NCBI RefSeq assembly: GCF_932526225.1
Contig: NC_064044.1
Location: 3,684,092-3,748,091 of the forward strand
DNA length: 64,000 nt
Reading direction: 5' to 3'
Source of the DNA: Nematostella vectensis
Taxonomy: Eukaryota > Cnidaria > Anthozoa > Actiniaria > Edwardsiidae
The notes beneath the pieces were generated by a model. That model saw only the letters and a program-made list of their open reading frames with translations, searched no databases and was not told where the DNA came from. The stretch's first letter is position 1. Each line of letters begins with the position of its first letter. A program made the translations under genes and the position numbers. Of the stretch, positions 13,522 through 26,100 are shown in pieces.

Positions 13522-13667
13522 AGCTTTAATCAAAGTTATACGACTCTAGCTATAGCTTTAATCAAAGTTATACGACTCTAGCTATAGCTTTAATCAAAGT
13601 TATACGGCTCTAGCTATAGCTTTAATCAAAGTTATACGACTCTAGCTATAGCTTTAATCAAAGTTAA
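13522..13667. repeat. 32-bp tandem repeat, about 4.5 copies
   Basis: The unit starts AGCTTTAATCAAAGTTATAC and ends with CTCTAGCTAT. One copy has a single change (ACGGCTC for ACGACTC). It sits just left of a dispersed repeat beginning at 13694. Confidence 0.9.
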
Positions 13668-13693
13668 CGACTAATTTTTCGTTGAAGCTGCAT

Positions 13694-13925
13694 GGAGCAT
13701 TTTAAGGCTTAAGGATATTCTTAAGAATGTTCTAAATTCTAGTGCGGATAAGAATATAATTCCCAAATAATTATTAGGAAGAGAACTACACAAATGATTA
13801 AAAGCAACAATAATTCCGCATTTTAGAACGTATCAGTCTTACAAAGCAATATCTTAGCCTCGGCATGTTCTCATGTTTTTAAAATTTGGTGAAATCTCAG
13901 GCTGGAGAAAGATTCTTAGAGAAAA
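13694..13925. repeat. Dispersed repeat, copy 1 (related to 62207-62470)
   Basis: Both copies share GAGCATTTTAAGGC near the start, AAGAATATAAT, ATTATTAGGAAGA and a closing AGCATGTTCT/GCATGTTCT segment in the same order. Divergence is high, so this is an old non-coding repeat of unknown class. Confidence 0.6.
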
Positions 13926-15189
13926 AAACAGAGTGTAACCAGATAGTGAGACCATTTATCGAGATTTCGAAAAAAGAGCAGAAAGAATGAGCTGTGAGTC
14001 GTGCGAAAAGCTTGTTTCCATGTGCGGAACGATCGGGACCTGATCACTGAAGCTGACGATTCAGTGTTGAGTTTGAAAGACAATCAATTTTCAGGGCCCA
14101 GTCCACCGTTCTGATAGTACCGCCCAAGGAAACCACAGGCTTTAGGGGTCTTTAAAAAGGGCTAAGCACGCGGAGCCGAAATTTTACGCCCGTGCACATT
14201 ATCGCGTCTCAAAAAGCATCCATTTCCATCGGCTTACTGAGGTATTCCTAACCAAATGTGTCAGAATTCTTTCTCAGATAGCCCTTTCGAAGTTTTCTTT
14301 GTAATAGATTTTTGTATTTAAAAAAAAATATAGTAACAAATGAGTGGCCAATAATTTCTAATGACGGTTTACGGTTCAATTTACGTATAACTATACCACT
14401 GTAAAAAGAGATTCATTATCAATTATTGTAAAAATTTTACAGATCATAACAATTCGGGTATAGTTTGTAGTTTATTATTGTAAATAGTTTTATTAGACAT
14501 TTATCTTTTTATGTTTGTGTCTCCTGATTAGTACGGGAGTTTTCCCAGGCTAGATGGCTTGACACCTTAATAAAGTCATTATCTTATCTTTCTTACCAAG
14601 TCTTTATCGCCCTAATGTGTTGGTCCATGAGGACAAGTATCATTTAAATCTTTTAAAGGGGTGGTTCTAGTAAAACCCAAGGATCACCCATGGATCGGCC
14701 ACTACTATGAAGCACTAGACTTTGGCACGTAGAGTGAACGTTATTGTAACACAGGCTTACGCTCCAGCAGAATGGTCAAACACTAATCACATCCTCCAGG
14801 GGCAAGGATTGTGTGAGGGGAGGGGAGGGGGGGGGGCTGGTACGTTAAACAGGGGTAGGGCATTTCAATCCTTTACTGTGAGGGGGGGGGGGGGGGAGGG
14901 ATAATGTTAAGGTGCTTGTTATATTTGTTATAGACTGTTGAATCAGATCACTGTAGTACAAGAACCTACATTTCGTCAATTCTGCGGAATATTATGTATG
15001 ATTGAGAGAATATAGTCAATATATTTTGTCTTTTTTTTAATATCAAAAAAGATAAAACACAAACGCTATTTTATAGCACAGCATTTTTAAGAAATTTAGA
15101 AAAGCTTATTTTTCCACTTATCTCCTATACCTTTAAGAAAGCGATTAAGTCCCAGTTTATAAATATCACCATTATAATCGCCACCACCG

Positions 15190-15289
15190 TCGTCATCACC
15201 GATATCATCATCATTATTATCATCATCATCATCACCATCACCACCATCATCATCATCACCATCGTCATCATCACCATCGTCATCACCAA

Positions 15290-15329
<40 letters not shown>

Positions 15330-15370
15330 GTCATCGTCATCGTCATCGTCACCGTCACCATCACCATCAC

Positions 15371-15422
<52 letters not shown>

Positions 15423-15545
15423 GTCGTCGTCGTCGTCGTCATCATCATCATCATCATCATCGTCATCATCATCATCATCATCATCATCGTCATCACCGCT
15501 ATCATCATCATCCATACACTTATCACCATAATTATCGTCATCATA
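15190..15545. repeat. CAT/ATC trinucleotide microsatellite
   Basis: About 350 bp of (CAT)n with CGT and CAC interruptions. Its minus strand reads as poly-Asp or poly-Met frames, which I reject as genes. It lies 125 bp downstream of the stop codon of the minus-strand prolyl 4-hydroxylase gene, so it may fall in the 3' UTR or just beyond. Confidence 0.95.
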
Positions 15546-15669
15546 ACACCATCATCCCTACCGAATGTTCCAATAACAATTATTATGCACGGTGATTATT
15601 ATATTATATTGAGGTATGATTATTTATGAAACATTCAGCATTGGATGAAGAGCCAACCCAATCATAGTG

Positions 15670-18600
15670 TCATAAGTCGCGTTTTGTAGAGCAAGGACGA
15701 TTAAAGATGTTTCCATTCGCCCTGAACCACTTGTTTGCAACTGAAAAAGAAAGAAATATTCATGTTCTAATGTTTCATTCGACTTTCGTTGCAAGAATAT
15801 GAGCGCCCTCTTCCACAATAATATAGGATTCACGCCATTCCATCACATACTATCAAGTACTATCAAATCCTATCAAATACCATCAAATACCATCAAATAC
15901 CATCAAATCCTATCAAATACCATCAAATACCATCAAATACTATCAAATCCTATCAAATACCATCAAATACCATCAAATACTATCAAATCCTATCAAATAC
16001 CATCAAATACCATCAAATACCATCAAATACCATCAAATCCTATCAAATACCATCAAATACCATCAAATACCATCAAATCCTATCAAATACCATCAAATCC
16101 TATCAAATACCATCAAGTACTATCAAATACCATCAAATACCATCAAATACCATCAAATACCATCAAATACCATCAAATACCATCAAGTACTATCAAATAC
16201 CATCAAATACCATCAAATACCATCAAATACCATCAAATACCATCAAATCCTATCAAATACCATCAAATACCATCAAATACTATCAAATCCTATCAAATAC
16301 CATCAAATACCATCAAATACCATCAAATCCTATCAAATACCATCAAATACCATCAAATACCATCAAATACCATCAAATACCATCAAATCCTATCAAATAC
16401 CATCAAATACCATCAAATACCATCAAATACCATCAAATACCATCAAATACTATCAAATACCATCAAATACCATCAAATACCATCAAATACCATCAAATCC
16501 TATCAAATACCATCAAATACCATCAAATCCTATCAAATCCTATCAAATACCATCAAATACCATCAAATACCATCAAATCCTATCAAATACCATCAAATAC
16601 CATCAAATACCATCAAATACCATCAAATACCATCAAATCCTATCAAATACCATCAAATACCATCAAATACCATCAAATACCATCAAATACTATCAAATAC
16701 CATCAAATACCATCAAATACCATCAAATACCATCAAATACCATCAAATACCATCAAATACCATCAAATACCATCAAATACCATCAAATACCATCAAATAC
16801 CATCAAATACCATCAAATACCATCAAATATGGTACTTCTAACTGTCACAAGGGCATGCACCTACAGGCGCTACACAGGGGGGCTGGGGTGGGGTGGGTGC
16901 GCAGGGTGCGCGCGCAACCCCCTTGGCTGCCAAAAAGTGGGTCATTTCTTATGAAGAATCTTCAAATAAGCCTCTTCCATATGATACCTATGGCCAATCC
17001 TGTGAACGCGCGCGAACCCCCCCCCCTCCCCCACCTCCACTTGCCACCAAATATGGTATGAAAATGGAAAATGTCCTTTTATGTCCATAGCCCATTCCTG
17101 GTTCACCAAGTATAGTCCACCGATTCTCACCACAAAATATGTTATATGAGCGCCCTTATATGGTCATACATACCCCATTTGCTACCGCATACGACTGGGC
17201 AGGCCGCGTGTTCAGTCAAGGGGTCGCCATCACCAGACTTCTTGAGGTTGTACCAGAACACGGCATCCCCCTACACACAGAGAACACAAAGAAGTCGATC
17301 GCATAACACGGCATCCTCCTAAACACACAGAACAAAAGAATCCCCCTAAACACAGAGAAAATAAAGAAATCCATCGCATACTCGTCACTCGGAATCCCCC
17401 TAAACACAGAAATCGATCGCATAACACGGCATCCCCAACACAGAGAAATCGATCGCATATTTATCACGCGGTTTTGTGAATAAACGCATAGATGTATTAG
17501 TAATCGGCATTTACATTACGCCTAGACTGCCCCAAATTATTTTCGGCACTTCTCCAAAAAAAAAATCAATCAATCAATCTTGTTTTGAAAACTGTCGTTT
17601 TCTAGCTCGCTCGATCAGTTCCTTATAAGGACATTACACACCCTTATAAGGACATAGGAGCATAATCACTTCTAATTTATTTATCAAAAATACCTTTGTT
17701 GGGGGGACATGGACCCCCGCTTTCAGGAACACAGTAGCGCCTCCCAATGCTACGTCATTCAGCTGTCAAACATAATGACGTGACCGTGATTTGAGTGTGT
17801 ATTTAATGAAAATATTGTATTCAAGATTTTGGGGTCTTTTCAATCGTAGATATCCTTGCTCTGAGGCTACGAGCGGAATCGTCCCTTATCCAGCGGGACC
17901 ACACGGAATGGTCCCTTATCTCGCGGGACCACGTGGAATCGTCCCTTATCAGGCTTCATCCGTTGATTTTTATTTTAAAGTTTCCTTCTAATAATCAATA
18001 ACAGAAATACTGACTGATCGACATTCTTTAAATACTTACGTAGATAAGCAGAGTAGCAATGCGGTTACCGAGGGGGTCATTAGCGAGCGGAGAGTCTGGT
18101 TCCTAGATAAAAAAATGTATTTATAGTCGAAGTGCAACCAGGTGAGCATAAATATCTGTACTTATATCACTTTTTGGAGCGCCGGTTACTGACAAAAACC
18201 AATAAAAATTAGACATGCGGAGACGCCAGAAAGAATAACAATAAGCTTATTGAGCATTTTGCTTATAACATCCAAGCAATCCCTCGTTTGCTTGTTTAGC
18301 CCCCCACCCTCCCCCCTCGGTGCCATTTTTAAGTTCCGGTTCCTCATCTATCATGTATATTAACTGTCAAACCATCCAAACACCCATTGGCCTCGCCAAT
18401 CCCCCCCTCCCCCCCCCCCCCCCGGCGTTGGAAATATATGCTACTCACCCCGTGGTCTGTATGTTGTTCGTACTGTCCTCCCATGCCGTAATTAGCGATC
18501 TGTGAAAAATAATTGATGTACCCTTTAGATATTGAAAAACCTTTAAAGCCGCATTGTTTACTTCCGGAGGTCCGACGGAAACCTCAACCGTTAAAAGAAA

Positions 18601-20095
18601 AAAAAAAGTCTATTAGCATCTGCGCTATTTAACAGGCCATCCGTTCTAAATTATAAATCACATCCTCAAAAAAACTTCCAATATACACACTGCTTTAACA
18701 ATTTGAAATATTTTTCGCATTTCCGTTAAAAATAGTCGGGGATTATAACGTAATTGACCGGAAGTAAACTGGCGACAATGCAGCTTTAGGCACAAGACTT
18801 GTGGAAGTGAAGTCCAGAAGACAACACTGAAAGACACACACATGCGCGTGCTCTGACAAATACACTTGTGGAAGTGAAGTCCAGAAGACAACACTGAAAG
18901 ACACACACATGCGCATGCGCGTGCTCTGACAAATAGACTTGTGGAAGTGAAGTCCAGAAGACAACACTGAAAGACACACACATGCGCATGCGCGTGCTCT
19001 GACAAATACACTTGTGGAAGTGAAGTCCAGAAGACAACACTGAAAGACACACACATGCGCATGCGCGTGCTCTGACAAAAATGCAGTTGGCCGCACGAAA
19101 GGATTTTATTAGTCAAAACATTATCACCACAGGAAACCCAAGACACCACAGAAAACCCAAAACATCATAGGAAACCCAAGACACCACAGTAAATCGAAGA
19201 CACCACAGAAAATCCAAGACACCACAGGAAACCCAAGACACCACAGGAAATCGAAGACACCACAGAAAATCCAAAACACCATAGGAAACCCAAGACACCA
19301 CAGGAAATAGAAGACACCACAGAAAACCCAAGACACCACAGGAAATCGAAGACACCACAGAAAATCCAAAACACCATAGGAAACCCAAGACACCACAGGA
19401 AACCCGAAACGAATGCCAGTGGACAACAAATACCTGAAGTTTTTCTGCAGTCTGCACATCCAGGCCTGTAACCATAGCTATTCTTTTATTGACGGTTGCT
19501 ATGGTTTCGTCCAGATGGTCCTCTAGCCAGGCACTAAGTAAAAAAAAAAATAAAAAAACAGAAACGGCATGTTTGTTTTTTTTCTGTGGAGTAGTCCACA
19601 TAAAAGTCTGATTTTTTTCCTACCTCGTGTTTCAGCAAAATTCAGGAATATTCTCGTTTGGTCTACCAGGTCCAGCGGTAGATCTGGCACCCGGAAATCC
19701 CTTGCTCACCTTTTACTTACTCTGTAATCAGCATACTCCAGCACACCCGTGTCAATGTTATACACAGTGGCCCTATTGAGCTAGAAAGAAAAGCAAACAC
19801 AGTATTCAGATGATCTATTTCATGCTTTTCCCTTGTAAAGGGGTTATGTCATCTGTCACGCTTCCTTTTTGCGCATGTTTTTTGTGCATTAGTTCTCGTA
19901 TTGAACAAACAAAGGTCTGTTGGCATTATGACTGGTATAATACATGATCTAGAGGGTGACCAAACCATAAAGATTCATGTGGTATTTACCAGGCTTAAGT
20001 CACTATCTCATATCTAATGGAGGATTTTGGATTAAACGTGGCCCACGGAGAAGTCGTGACGCACTAAAAGCTTGAGTCATCCAGGTTAGCGTTAT

Positions 20096-20128
<33 letters not shown>

Positions 20129-23100
20129 AGCATTTCTAAATAGTACTTTACATAAGAAATTTTGGCTAACTGCAACAAGGCAACTCCCGACTAATACATG
20201 GTGTGAAAACAGCGCCAATATTGTCTGGTTACTGTACCAGTATTGCTGGTTGTTTTGGCCAACAATTTGCTCAGGACATCCGCCCCGTTTGGTAGCATTT
20301 TTACAACCCGGTAAGGCGCATAAAAACAGCGCCGACATTGCTGAGAAAATTGCATTAAAAAAGATATTGCTGTCAAAACCCCAAAAATAATATATTCTTA
20401 AATTGCATTTTTTTTCGATAAAAAACTCATTCGAAAAATTCCTTCTGGGTGTTAACCTTATTTGCCTTAGATGATCTGAACGAGTTTTCTTCTTTTTTAC
20501 ATGATCCAAGCGAGTAAGTTCTAAGATAACCTTCCCGCCGAAGTTGCTTGATGTTGCCTACGCGCGACACGTTAAAATTGGCACATATGCGCATTTGATT
20601 GACTGCTGTTTCAATCTTACCATTGGCGATGCTATCTGCTTGATGCGTGCCGTCTCTCTGTCCGTCACCAGGCCTCGAAAAATCACCACGCGGGGGTCAT
20701 CATTTACTTGCTCTACCTTATTAGGCTTGAGAAGGAGACGCGCATCCCCTCGGTTGTCATACCAACAATGATACGACTTCGCACTCATCACCTGAAAATG
20801 ACCTAATGTTACCTAATAGACTTTTAATGCGATGTTCAATACTGTGAGTGCTGTTTTTAATGATATCTGACTGTTAAACAGCTTTCCCGGTTTCTTCGAT
20901 CGCATTTACGGAATTCTTTTTGGTGCTTTTTAATTAGTTGGTGCCTTACGGAGAGATGGCGTCATTGAAAACCGTTTTAATGCTGGCAAATGATAACCCT
21001 TCAAGGATTTTGAATGAAGGAAACCAGAAGGCGATTAAGCTTATACTTGGTGTTACAGCAGTCGTAGCAGTCGCTCTCTGGTAGAGTTCTCACTTAAGAT
21101 TGTTTAGACGCTAAGACTGAAAGCAGCAAACTCAAGAATCCCACAATTTATGATTTCATTAGACACTTACCATTACATGAACTAAACGTGTGCTAAATTT
21201 AATCGATTGATATACTTAGAGTCCGACAGTTTCAATCAGTATTACTCTAAAAACTTCGAAAGTATGCAACCTTCTTCGTGTCATCCGCCCAACCATCCGC
21301 CCAACCAAAAGCTACAAACGCGCAGAAAGAGTAGTTTTATCATGGAGAAACAAAAAAAAGAGAGTCTTTGGATCATATGAGAAAAGAGAAGTTAAAGAGA
21401 ATAGAAGAGGCAGCACAACGAATCCAAGGAAAGAAGCAGTCGAGTTGTAAGAAATAAGTATAAATAAAAAGAGCTCGAGGAAATAGAAAAAGATGATTGT
21501 CGATGTTTGTAGGCATTGTCCGATACCAATGACAAAAATGGTACCTCATCCGTCATGATTGTTCCGTTAGACTTAGCCCACTGGAAACACGTTCTGTTTT
21601 TTAAAAAGTTTTTACATTCTCCTACCTTCCTCCATTGCCAATTAATGCATGTAGTTCTGTTTTCCGGTGCTACGGATGAAAAATTGGGATTACGAAAAAC
21701 CTTATTTGCCTTTTACCACATTTTTGCCTCTGATCTATTTCCATGAGACTATGTTTTTATGCCTACTTTGTAGGTTTTTTGTACAGAAAAAATCACGAGG
21801 GCCTCTCTTTCACTTCCTTCTTTTCATTTGTTGTCTCTTCCGTTTTCTTTTTCGCACACCAAACTCAAAACGGTTGCCAGGACTCAAAATTTCGCTTTTT
21901 TTTCGTTGCAGTAGAATTCACAATGAAAAGGCAAAACGTAGAGTAAAGACCCGCGGGTTTATACAGATAAGGACAGCTTGTAAAGTAAAAGTAAAACGAA
22001 AAAACAAGAACAAGCGGCCTAGTTTATTTCCCTTACCATTTCCATTTGCCCGTATCAAAGCAAGATGGCGGATGCGACTGAATTGCATTCTCCCCAGCAC
22101 ACTGTGGCAATAGGACGTTATCCAGATCGATCGAATTTGAGCGTGAAAAGTCGTACTTTGACAGCTGTCCCGCAAATATTTACATCTTTTTTTCTTACAT
22201 AGCTTCCTCATTTTAACCAGCTGTTTTACTTTTCTGTCAAACGAGCAAAGTTTTAACAGGGCCAAACAGCAGGCCTCAAAATATAAAAACATTAAGAAAA
22301 TATTTGGGGGACACAGCCACGCCCCTACTGGGGGGATGCCCCAAGTGCCCCACCCCCTGCTGGGCCCTGTTTAAGAATTTTCAAGGCAGCTGTAAACAAA
22401 CTCCGACATTCCAAATCCTCGCATCCATTGAATTACACAGCTCCCCCATTATCTGGAAAGATCCCATTTGATTGACGTACTTTTATAGGTTCCCCACGGC
22501 ACAGCTTGGAGTAGTCCGAGTTGACGAAGTACTCGATATTAAGCCGCTGCTCGTTAGCCTTGATTTGGGGGTAGCTGAGCTCTGGTTCCCCGTGTTTCAC
22601 AGCTTTCGAGTAATGCTCGATGCTTTCGCGGACGGACTTGTGCCTAGGGTCTGGATAAACATTAGCAAGGAAAGTAAGCATTGTTATTGCGATTATATAA
22701 TAGAGAAACAATATTAAACAGCCTAGTCACAGGCGTTCTTTACAAGGTTTCTTATCGGGTTCCCTGTGGTTGTAAAGGCGAGCTTTTCCCAGACCGCTCT
22801 GCCTTTGCTCATCTCCGAACACAGGATACCCGGTAAGAACGCCTCGGACAAGGCTAAATATCTACGTATGTAAGTCTATTACGACGAGTTGCTGACTCTA
22901 GATCTCTTAGGTGATGGTTAGATTTAGAAAAATGTTTACCTATTCTGAGAAGTTCAAGGCTCGAGTTCAAAGCTGCCTTAGTGTCCCCAGTCTAAAGAAA
23001 ATAGAAACAGATGATTATTTAGGATTAAATCAATCAACATTGTTACTTTATATAATCATCATCATCGTTATACCATCATCACCATCATTCTCTGGTCGCC

Positions 23101-26100
23101 TAAATGGATCATTTCTTTTTGAAGGATCGTCAAGTACTATAGGTACCCTTGTTTCAGTATGATAATGTACCTTTGACTGCGCAACCCCCTCAGTAAGTAA
23201 TGGGTTTGTGCCTGATCATCTTAAAGGATCTACCATATGATATTTGACGACGAGGAGCTATCCGGATTTTATTTTTATTATCGCTCGATTTTTTTTTTGT
23301 TTTGGTGAGCTGGGTTGCTTATGCTTATTATTTTTGTAGATTTTGATTTGCTTTGGTAATTGCGTTACTGATCCGTCAGATATCAAGTGATCGGCCTTTA
23401 ATCAGCATGGTATGACCAAAACAACAACATCATCATCATCACCGTTATTATCATCATCATCATCGTATCATCTTCATCCTAATCACCGTTATTATCACCA
23501 TCACTGCCATCATCATCTCTCTCCTTACCGCATACTGCAGCCATGACAAATACTCTAGCACTTCGATCCTGCTCGTGGCAGTCTCTTGATGCTCTTCCTT
23601 CAGGATGCGATCCGCTTCTTCTAACCACTCCCTTGCCCTGGCGTACTGCTCGCCCCCATAAGCGGCTGTACCAAGCTCAAAACAGTCGTCAGCGGTCAGC
23701 TTCGACGGCGCGGGGCATCCTGCAGACACACATGTCGATAAGACAAAATCACTAGGAAAGCTTACACTAGTTACAACAGCAGGATATATGACATGCAGCT
23801 CGTGGTCCTAAAGCAGGGCCGTAGCAGGGGGGGAAGCACTTATTACAAGGGAATTGCCAGTAGGGGCGGGGCTACACCCCCCAATGTTTACTTATTTTTT
23901 CTGTATCGTGCCCCTTTCCCTTTATTGCCTACAAGTGTATTTTCTATGTACACATGCTTAAAACTGTGCAGGCCCGTACTCAGGATTTTTCTTGGGGGGG
24001 GGGGGGGGGGGGGGGGGGGGAGGGGGGCGAAATCCGAAAAGGTGGACCAAATTTTTCCGGGGGGAGGGGGAAGGAGTTCTCTGATAAAAATCTAACATCC
24101 TCCCAAAGAACAAAAAAGCTGCCTTTGCAGCATTCCTTTGCATAATCTCCACGGAACGTTTATTGTCGTATTTGGCTACATACCAGAGTGATCTAGCTTA
24201 TGATTTTTAGTTTTGTCTATACAAATAGCACGTCTATTGAGAACCAAAACTTTTGGGACTTTTGGCCCTTGTAGAGGGGTGGGGGGGACGGGCAAAACAA
24301 ATTCTTTTCTTCACGAAGAATCAGAACCTCTACCCTTGATTCGCCAAAATGCGGGGAAAACCCTAAAGCGCGACAGCGCACCCGAAAGCCGACAAGAGGA
24401 TGGGAAGGCGCTGGGTATACTAGTATACATGAAGTAGCGACAAGCCTCTAGTACCCTGGGTACCATATCTCAGACCACCCTCTACCTCATTATCCCCTCA
24501 ATAAGTCATAAATCTGGCTACGCGCCAGTCTACGAGTACATAATTATTAGAAGCACAATATTATATTCACTACCGCTGACCTGGTAGCTTGCCGTTGACA
24601 AATGTGTGCGCCGTTATGTTGTACGTGTGTTGGATGCGGAAGATCGCAGCGATCGCTCCCATGAGGTCGTTGCCGTCATCTGAGGGAAATCTCTTTTTGT
24701 TCGCCTCTAAACTATCAAGAAGAGCTACAAAGAAAACAAAATCGCACATGAGCGAAATAATTCATGTGTGATAAAAAAAACCCTCTCCTCTCGATTATTT
24801 GGTATAAAATATACTGGAAGTGGGGGGGGGGGGGGGGGTGAATTGGAGGTGTTATTGGCATTGCGTTTTTCTACGGAAACTGAGATTTCACAGACATGCA
24901 ATTTAAGGGGGGATTACAGTCACATTCTCATCAAATTAAGGGCGATTTTGAATAAGCTCTATTGCATGGATTTACTGTGTCAACTGAAGTGAAAATAGTA
25001 TATCTATATTGCCCAGAGTACCAGGATGGGAATTGATTGAGTTAATGGATAATTTATTCAAAATACAGTTAATTATTAACCGTTTAGCTAGAACTGTGAA
25101 ATACCAAGTATCTGGACGCCAACATTTCTCTTGGGTGCAGTATTTTGCTTTCTTACAATTAAACCACGTGTAAGCATGCACAATAGGCATTACCACAGGG
25201 TGAGTGGAATGGAATTTTGGAACCATTAATATATTTGCTCTGAGAATCATCTGATTGAGTTAATTATTAACTTTCTTACAAAAAATTGTTAATTTGAAAA
25301 TCTTCAGAGCAAAATCACTCATCCTGTAGGTTACTATATCATAAGCAAATGCTGAAAAATTGAGGAAGAAATTTTAAAAGCTGTTCAAGATATAAATGTT
25401 AAATTTGCAGTTTTACAGAAATTACTTTTAAAGTCTATAAAGTTGTTTTTCAGTACAATAGACAACATTTGGGATAATTTCCCTCTATTTTCTAGTACTT
25501 TGCTTTCATTTGGCTATTTGGCTAGACAGAACCACTGAATAAAATAAAAAACAAGTCCCTAAAATGATCCAGCACCATAAGTGAGGCCTTCAGCCTCATT
25601 CCTGTCCTCCTCAATTCTCACTGCTACTTTTTTGGTCGCACTCCTGAACCTTTTGTACTGTTCCGTTGACCTGGTCTCTGCCTTCTGGACCCTCAAGGAG
25701 TCTCTCCTGCTGCTGGCTTTCATGGTGGAGCTACCTGGTGGAATGCCAGCCAGAGACATCACCCGATGCTTTGCAGTAGCACCTGCGCTGAACTGGAGGG
25801 CAGCCGACACAACTGCCATCTCCACTCTGCCCCTTCCAAACCACTTGTGCTTAGGGCACCTGCTCCACACCAATGAGTTTACTGACTCATTTGGGTTTTG
25901 GGTGTACCCACCCAAGCAGCGCCTCAGTAGGTTCTCCTCCGACAGCCTGTCATATATGGGCTCAAGGTGGGCGCAGAAGACAGGGTCAAGATGGTGGCTT
26001 TTGGGGGCAACCTCACGCCCAGTGGTTTTGAAGGAGCACCATGAATTCTCAGGGCAAAACTTGTGTCTCTCCTTACTAGGAAGCTTACAGCTGTGGTAAA

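Larger units (their letters stand above)
5930..15669. other. Long intergenic region without supportable genes
   Basis: I find no protein domain, convincing exon chain, tRNA or rRNA here. Open frames are short and of biased composition. Contents worth noting: a polypurine tract near 10240-10470, a dispersed repeat at 10568-10810 related to 58850-59010, a 21-bp tandem repeat at 11862-11948, a 32-bp tandem repeat at 13522-13667, an old dispersed repeat at 13694-13925, and a CAT microsatellite at 15190-15545. The part next to the bHLH gene (5930-8700) may hold its cis-regulatory DNA, but I cannot show this. Confidence 0.5.

Noticed and set aside
13522-13667. CRISPR-like array
   Set aside because: Units are contiguous with no spacers, and the DNA is eukaryotic; the same holds for the other tandem arrays.
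15096-15544. Poly-Asp and poly-Met frames
   Set aside because: They are shadows of the CAT microsatellite.
15799-17061. 420-codon open frame with an IKYHQIPSNT repeat
   Set aside because: It is translation of a 10-bp minisatellite with no stop in any frame, lying in an intron of gene A.
17174-17270. Suspected one-base frameshift at the start of gene A exon 12
   Set aside because: Counting again, the fifth G belongs to the AG acceptor; the exon starts GGG GAT GCC in frame.
18658-19601. Cys/Phe-rich frames of up to 163 codons on the minus strand
   Set aside because: They come from two minisatellites; only the true exon 8 of gene A (19533-19434) is coding.
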